Shown piece after piece: positions 61,119 to 63,321 of a stretch of DNA of 63,321 bases (position 1 is the first letter of the stretch; each line of letters starts with the position of its first letter). Source of the stretch: Salisapilia sapeloensis (lineage: Eukaryota; Oomycota; Peronosporomycetes; Peronosporales; Salisapiliaceae); NCBI GenBank assembly GCA_023334545.1, contig JAADVB010000092.1:1-63321 (forward strand), written 5' to 3'. The notes beneath the pieces were generated by a model, which did not search any database, was not told where the DNA came from, and was given only the letters and a program-made list of their open reading frames with translations. A program made the position numbers and the translations under genes.

Positions 61119-62802
61119 TCAGACTTGTCCCGCACGAGACCGGTCACCAGCCAAAGACGACACATATGCCGGGTCTTCAAACCGACTAGGCATGAATAAC
61201 GGAGCACAGGCAGCAAGTTCTTTGTCCGCTGGCACTTCCCCCATGACATGCGCCGCGAGCAATTGACCTGAAGCACCACTCGACCTAATAAAATAAAGAT
61301 TTAAGATAAAGAGAAAGGTGAAAAGAAGAAATGCGTACATGAGGCCGATACCGGACATGGCCGACTGGAGGTATACACCTTCGATAGTGTTATGGGCAGG
61401 ACCGATAAGAGGCTGGTTGTCCAGTGTCTTGCAGTAGTACCCTCCTCTTACATCAAACGACTTGTGTACGTTCAAATCTCCTATGTAGTCCTGCATACCA
61501 GGAAAGAGCTTGGTCAGTCCACGCAGACAGATCTCTGGGAAGCTACATCCACCAGTTAGCATGTCATGACTGCAATTCATAGCGGACATGGTATCGCTTA
61601 CTGCTTGTCGAGCAAAGATTCCACAGGATAAATTGCCTCCACAGGTTCGATATCGTACGTCCATACACTCAACATTTTGCCCTTATCATACGGGCGAACG
61701 TGGACGCCAGCAGGAAACTCTTCCAACATCCTCTTGGCACTTGGGTCGGCACTCAGTCTTGCTCTGTCGTCATCCGTAAACTAGAAGACATACACTGTGA
61801 ATGAGCTTTGAACGTCACTAGGAAAATGCAATGGTACTTGAAACTTCCCAGGAGCATCCGAGTCGAAGGTCAGTGGCGTCAGAGGTGTGATGATTCCTTT
61901 CGGGTCGTCCATAGTCGCTCGGCAGTGGAGTTCATTGATTATAGGAATGTCCATACTCGATTGTCCGCGGCTTTTAAGGACTTCAAGTGTTTCTAGGACC
62001 AGAGGACCCGTCGCAAAGACGATATTCGGCGTCGAAATCTCATAGTTCTCGCCGTTCGCGCCTGCCACTTTGATACCAGACACATGTCCACCGTCTGAAA
62101 TGACTTCTGTCATTCGTCCTAATTTTACTTCTCCATTCGGACAACACTTTCTAGCTTCCTCCAATTGATAATGAACTAGTTTATATGGGTCGAGGGACCC
62201 GCAGCGACGTACATGAAGAGCTGCTTTCGCTCCAGATCCATTTAAAGACGGAAAGATCTGGCTGATGTTGCCCATGCCAAGTATAAGATCGCTCCCATCT
62301 AATGTGTAATCCAGCTCTTCTTTCGGGAATGGGTAACCAGTCATGTCACTCCGTCCATGTACGCGTAGCTTCCCTCCACCGTTTTCTTCGAGCAAGCGAG
62401 CAGAAGTTTGGAAGGCATCAACTTGATTCGCGTCTCGAGTAACGAACATATAGCCATTGCGATTGATACCAATAGCGTTGTTTGTGCTCTTTGCAATGGC
62501 GTCAATCTCGTCTATAGACCGAGATACAAGCGTGCGTAAACCAAACTCTTCGTTACTAGGGAACCAGTTCCGGTAGCTAAATGACCCATTGGCACTACCG
62601 CACAAGGCATCGACTTCGTATAAGGCAAAATACAAGAATAGTAACAAGCAAGATACCTCGTTAAAGAAACTGGCGGAAGTGCATCGAGGAGGATCGGTTT
62701 GAAGCCTGGGTTACGGCAGTTGAGTTTAGCAAGATGGTAGAAAGCTGAGCAGCCTGCAACACCAGCGCCGATGACGACAACATCCGCTGCAGTACGCTGC
62801 AT
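61119..62802 (-). CDS. FAD-dependent oxidoreductase (DAO family)
   Basis: Exons 62802-62657, 62594-61814, 61780-61602, 61542-61339 and 61284-61119 give 491 aa. The dinucleotide motif VVVIGAGVAGCSAFYHLA opens the protein. The middle has GTGGGS-like SFSYRNW and ATGPLVLE. The C-terminal half (FTDDDRARLSADPSAKRML, FPAGVHVRPY, PEICLRGLTKLFPG, RGGYYCKTLDNQPLIGP, GLMSSGASGQLLAAHVMG) matches a widespread FAD oxidoreductase family. Introns are 62, 33, 59 and 54 nt. The 33-nt one (61781-61813) is proposed to remove an in-frame TAG at 61781-61783; it is the weakest join. Substrate is unknown; amine or amino-acid oxidation is typical of the family. It converges on the CDK11-like gene. Confidence 0.85.
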
Positions 62803-63082
62803 TCCGATTAAATGCAGGTTCGAGGGAAAGAGGAAAGGAAGAAAGCCGAGATGTGAGAGGGCGTTAGATGTGCACTTCCGAAGTCGAGATAAACATCGTG
62901 TTTAGACGTGAAATCCAACTCAGATTCTGAACTGTACCACGGAATGTGCTCTACACCAGAGGTTCTGACTGCGACGCTGATGACGTCAGGTAGAGAGCTT
63001 TTCTCAGCAAGTACCCGAGTGAATGACGAATCCAGCAAAGTGACACAATATATAGCAACGACCTTGAGTAATTTCTCACTGA

Positions 63083-63321
63083 GAGAAAGTCGTTCACGAT
63101 GACACTGGACCCAGTTCGGCATCAAGTGGTTCGACAGCGAGTGGCTCGGCTGCTAGTGGCTCGACGGCGAGTGGCTCGGCCGCAGCGGCTAGAAGGCTGG
63201 CGGCCCGCGACACCGTAGAGGAGGTGCCAGCCATGGCGATGGAAGGCCACGACACGAAAACCGCAGAGAAGTCACCACCGAGAGCAAGTCGTCGGCTAAT
63301 GGAAGTTTCGAGCCCGAGTGA
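63083..63321 (+). CDS. Ser/Ala/Gly-repeat protein, 5' part (truncated by window)
   Basis: A frame open from 63083 to the right edge encodes five units of S-[AT]-[AS]-[SA]-[GA] followed by ARRLAARDTVEEVPAMAMEGHD and continues out of the window. It has no ATG before 63233, so either translation starts there (making the repeat non-coding) or a 5' exon lies upstream. A second frame, ATG at 63099, also crosses the repeat and stops at 63215. I cannot tell which is used. Confidence 0.4.
63116..63190 (+). repeat. Five-copy 15-bp tandem repeat
   Basis: The unit is TCG-(A/G)C(A/T/G)-GCG-AGT-GGC with small changes: 63116-63130, 63131-63145, 63146-63160, 63161-63175 and 63176-63190. It preserves the reading frame Ser-x-Ala-Ser-Gly. 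Copies differ at 1-4 positions, so it is diverged rather than recent. Confidence 0.8.

Noticed and set aside
1..63321. Transposons, retroelements, CRISPR arrays, rRNA and plasmid or phage features
   Set aside because: No transposase, reverse transcriptase, integrase, long terminal or inverted repeats, spaced direct repeats or rRNA segments were found on reading both strands.

Overview
The window is nuclear DNA of an oomycete, or a very close stramenopile relative. The evidence is the gene content and gene style: introns of mostly 50-62 nt with GTACGT/GTATGT donors and CAG/TAG acceptors, very dense packing (about 38 genes in 63 kb), a 'WRKY19-like' CX4C...CX3H repeat protein of the oomycete type, a plant/alveolate-type calcium-dependent protein kinase, a GPI-anchored GH17 glucanase, and INR-like TCATTYY promoter motifs. 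Enkurin and a PPIL6-type cyclophilin are axonemal proteins, so the organism probably makes flagellated zoospores. Genus cannot be fixed from the sequence. All exon joins below were derived by hand from reading frame, splice dinucleotides and family alignment from memory.

Layout. 0-7 kb: edge of an RG-rich protein, a MAPK with a TKH activation motif, a coiled-coil protein, a WW-FF-RS splicing-type protein and a histidine phosphatase-NAD kinase fusion. 7-18 kb: a large EF-hand protein, mitochondrial processing peptidase beta, a 2-oxoglutarate/Fe(II) dioxygenase, cyclin H, CWF18/CCDC12 and the CX4C repeat protein. 18-26.5 kb: sugar transporter, GH17 glucanase, TFIIH p34/TFB4, tryptophan synthase alpha and a TPR protein. 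26.5-37.5 kb: RAD54 with a C-terminal zinc finger, a cationic amino-acid transporter, an unknown coiled-coil protein, DDX56/DBP9 and an SLC17-like transporter. 37.5-50 kb: a long PPR protein, proteasome ATPase RPT4, PPIL6, an EYA-type HAD phosphatase, RNase H2 subunit C, a 12-exon CDPK and SBDS. 50-63 kb: enkurin, a cysteine-rich type I membrane protein, several unknowns, SRPK, an EF-hand/coiled-coil protein, a CDK11-like kinase with a PITALRE helix, an FAD oxidoreductase and the start of a Ser/Ala/Gly-repeat protein.

Most genes alternate strand. Several start-to-start pairs share 110-330 bp, which suggests shared promoters, and convergent stop codons are 7-92 bp apart, so 3' UTRs must overlap. 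Functions are mainly housekeeping: transcription and splicing (cyclin H, TFB4, CWF18, SRPK, WW-FF, CDK11-like), ribosome biogenesis (SBDS, DDX56), DNA maintenance (RAD54, RNASEH2C), mitochondria (MPP-beta, NADK fusion, probably the PPR protein), transport and flagella. No transposon, CRISPR, rRNA or convincing tRNA was seen.

The most unusual items are the histidine phosphatase-NAD kinase fusion, the alveolate-like TKH MAPK with an enlarged activation segment, RAD54 carrying a RanBP2/NZF finger, an N-terminally membrane-anchored EYA phosphatase, and introns as short as 37 nt (33 and 40 nt predicted).
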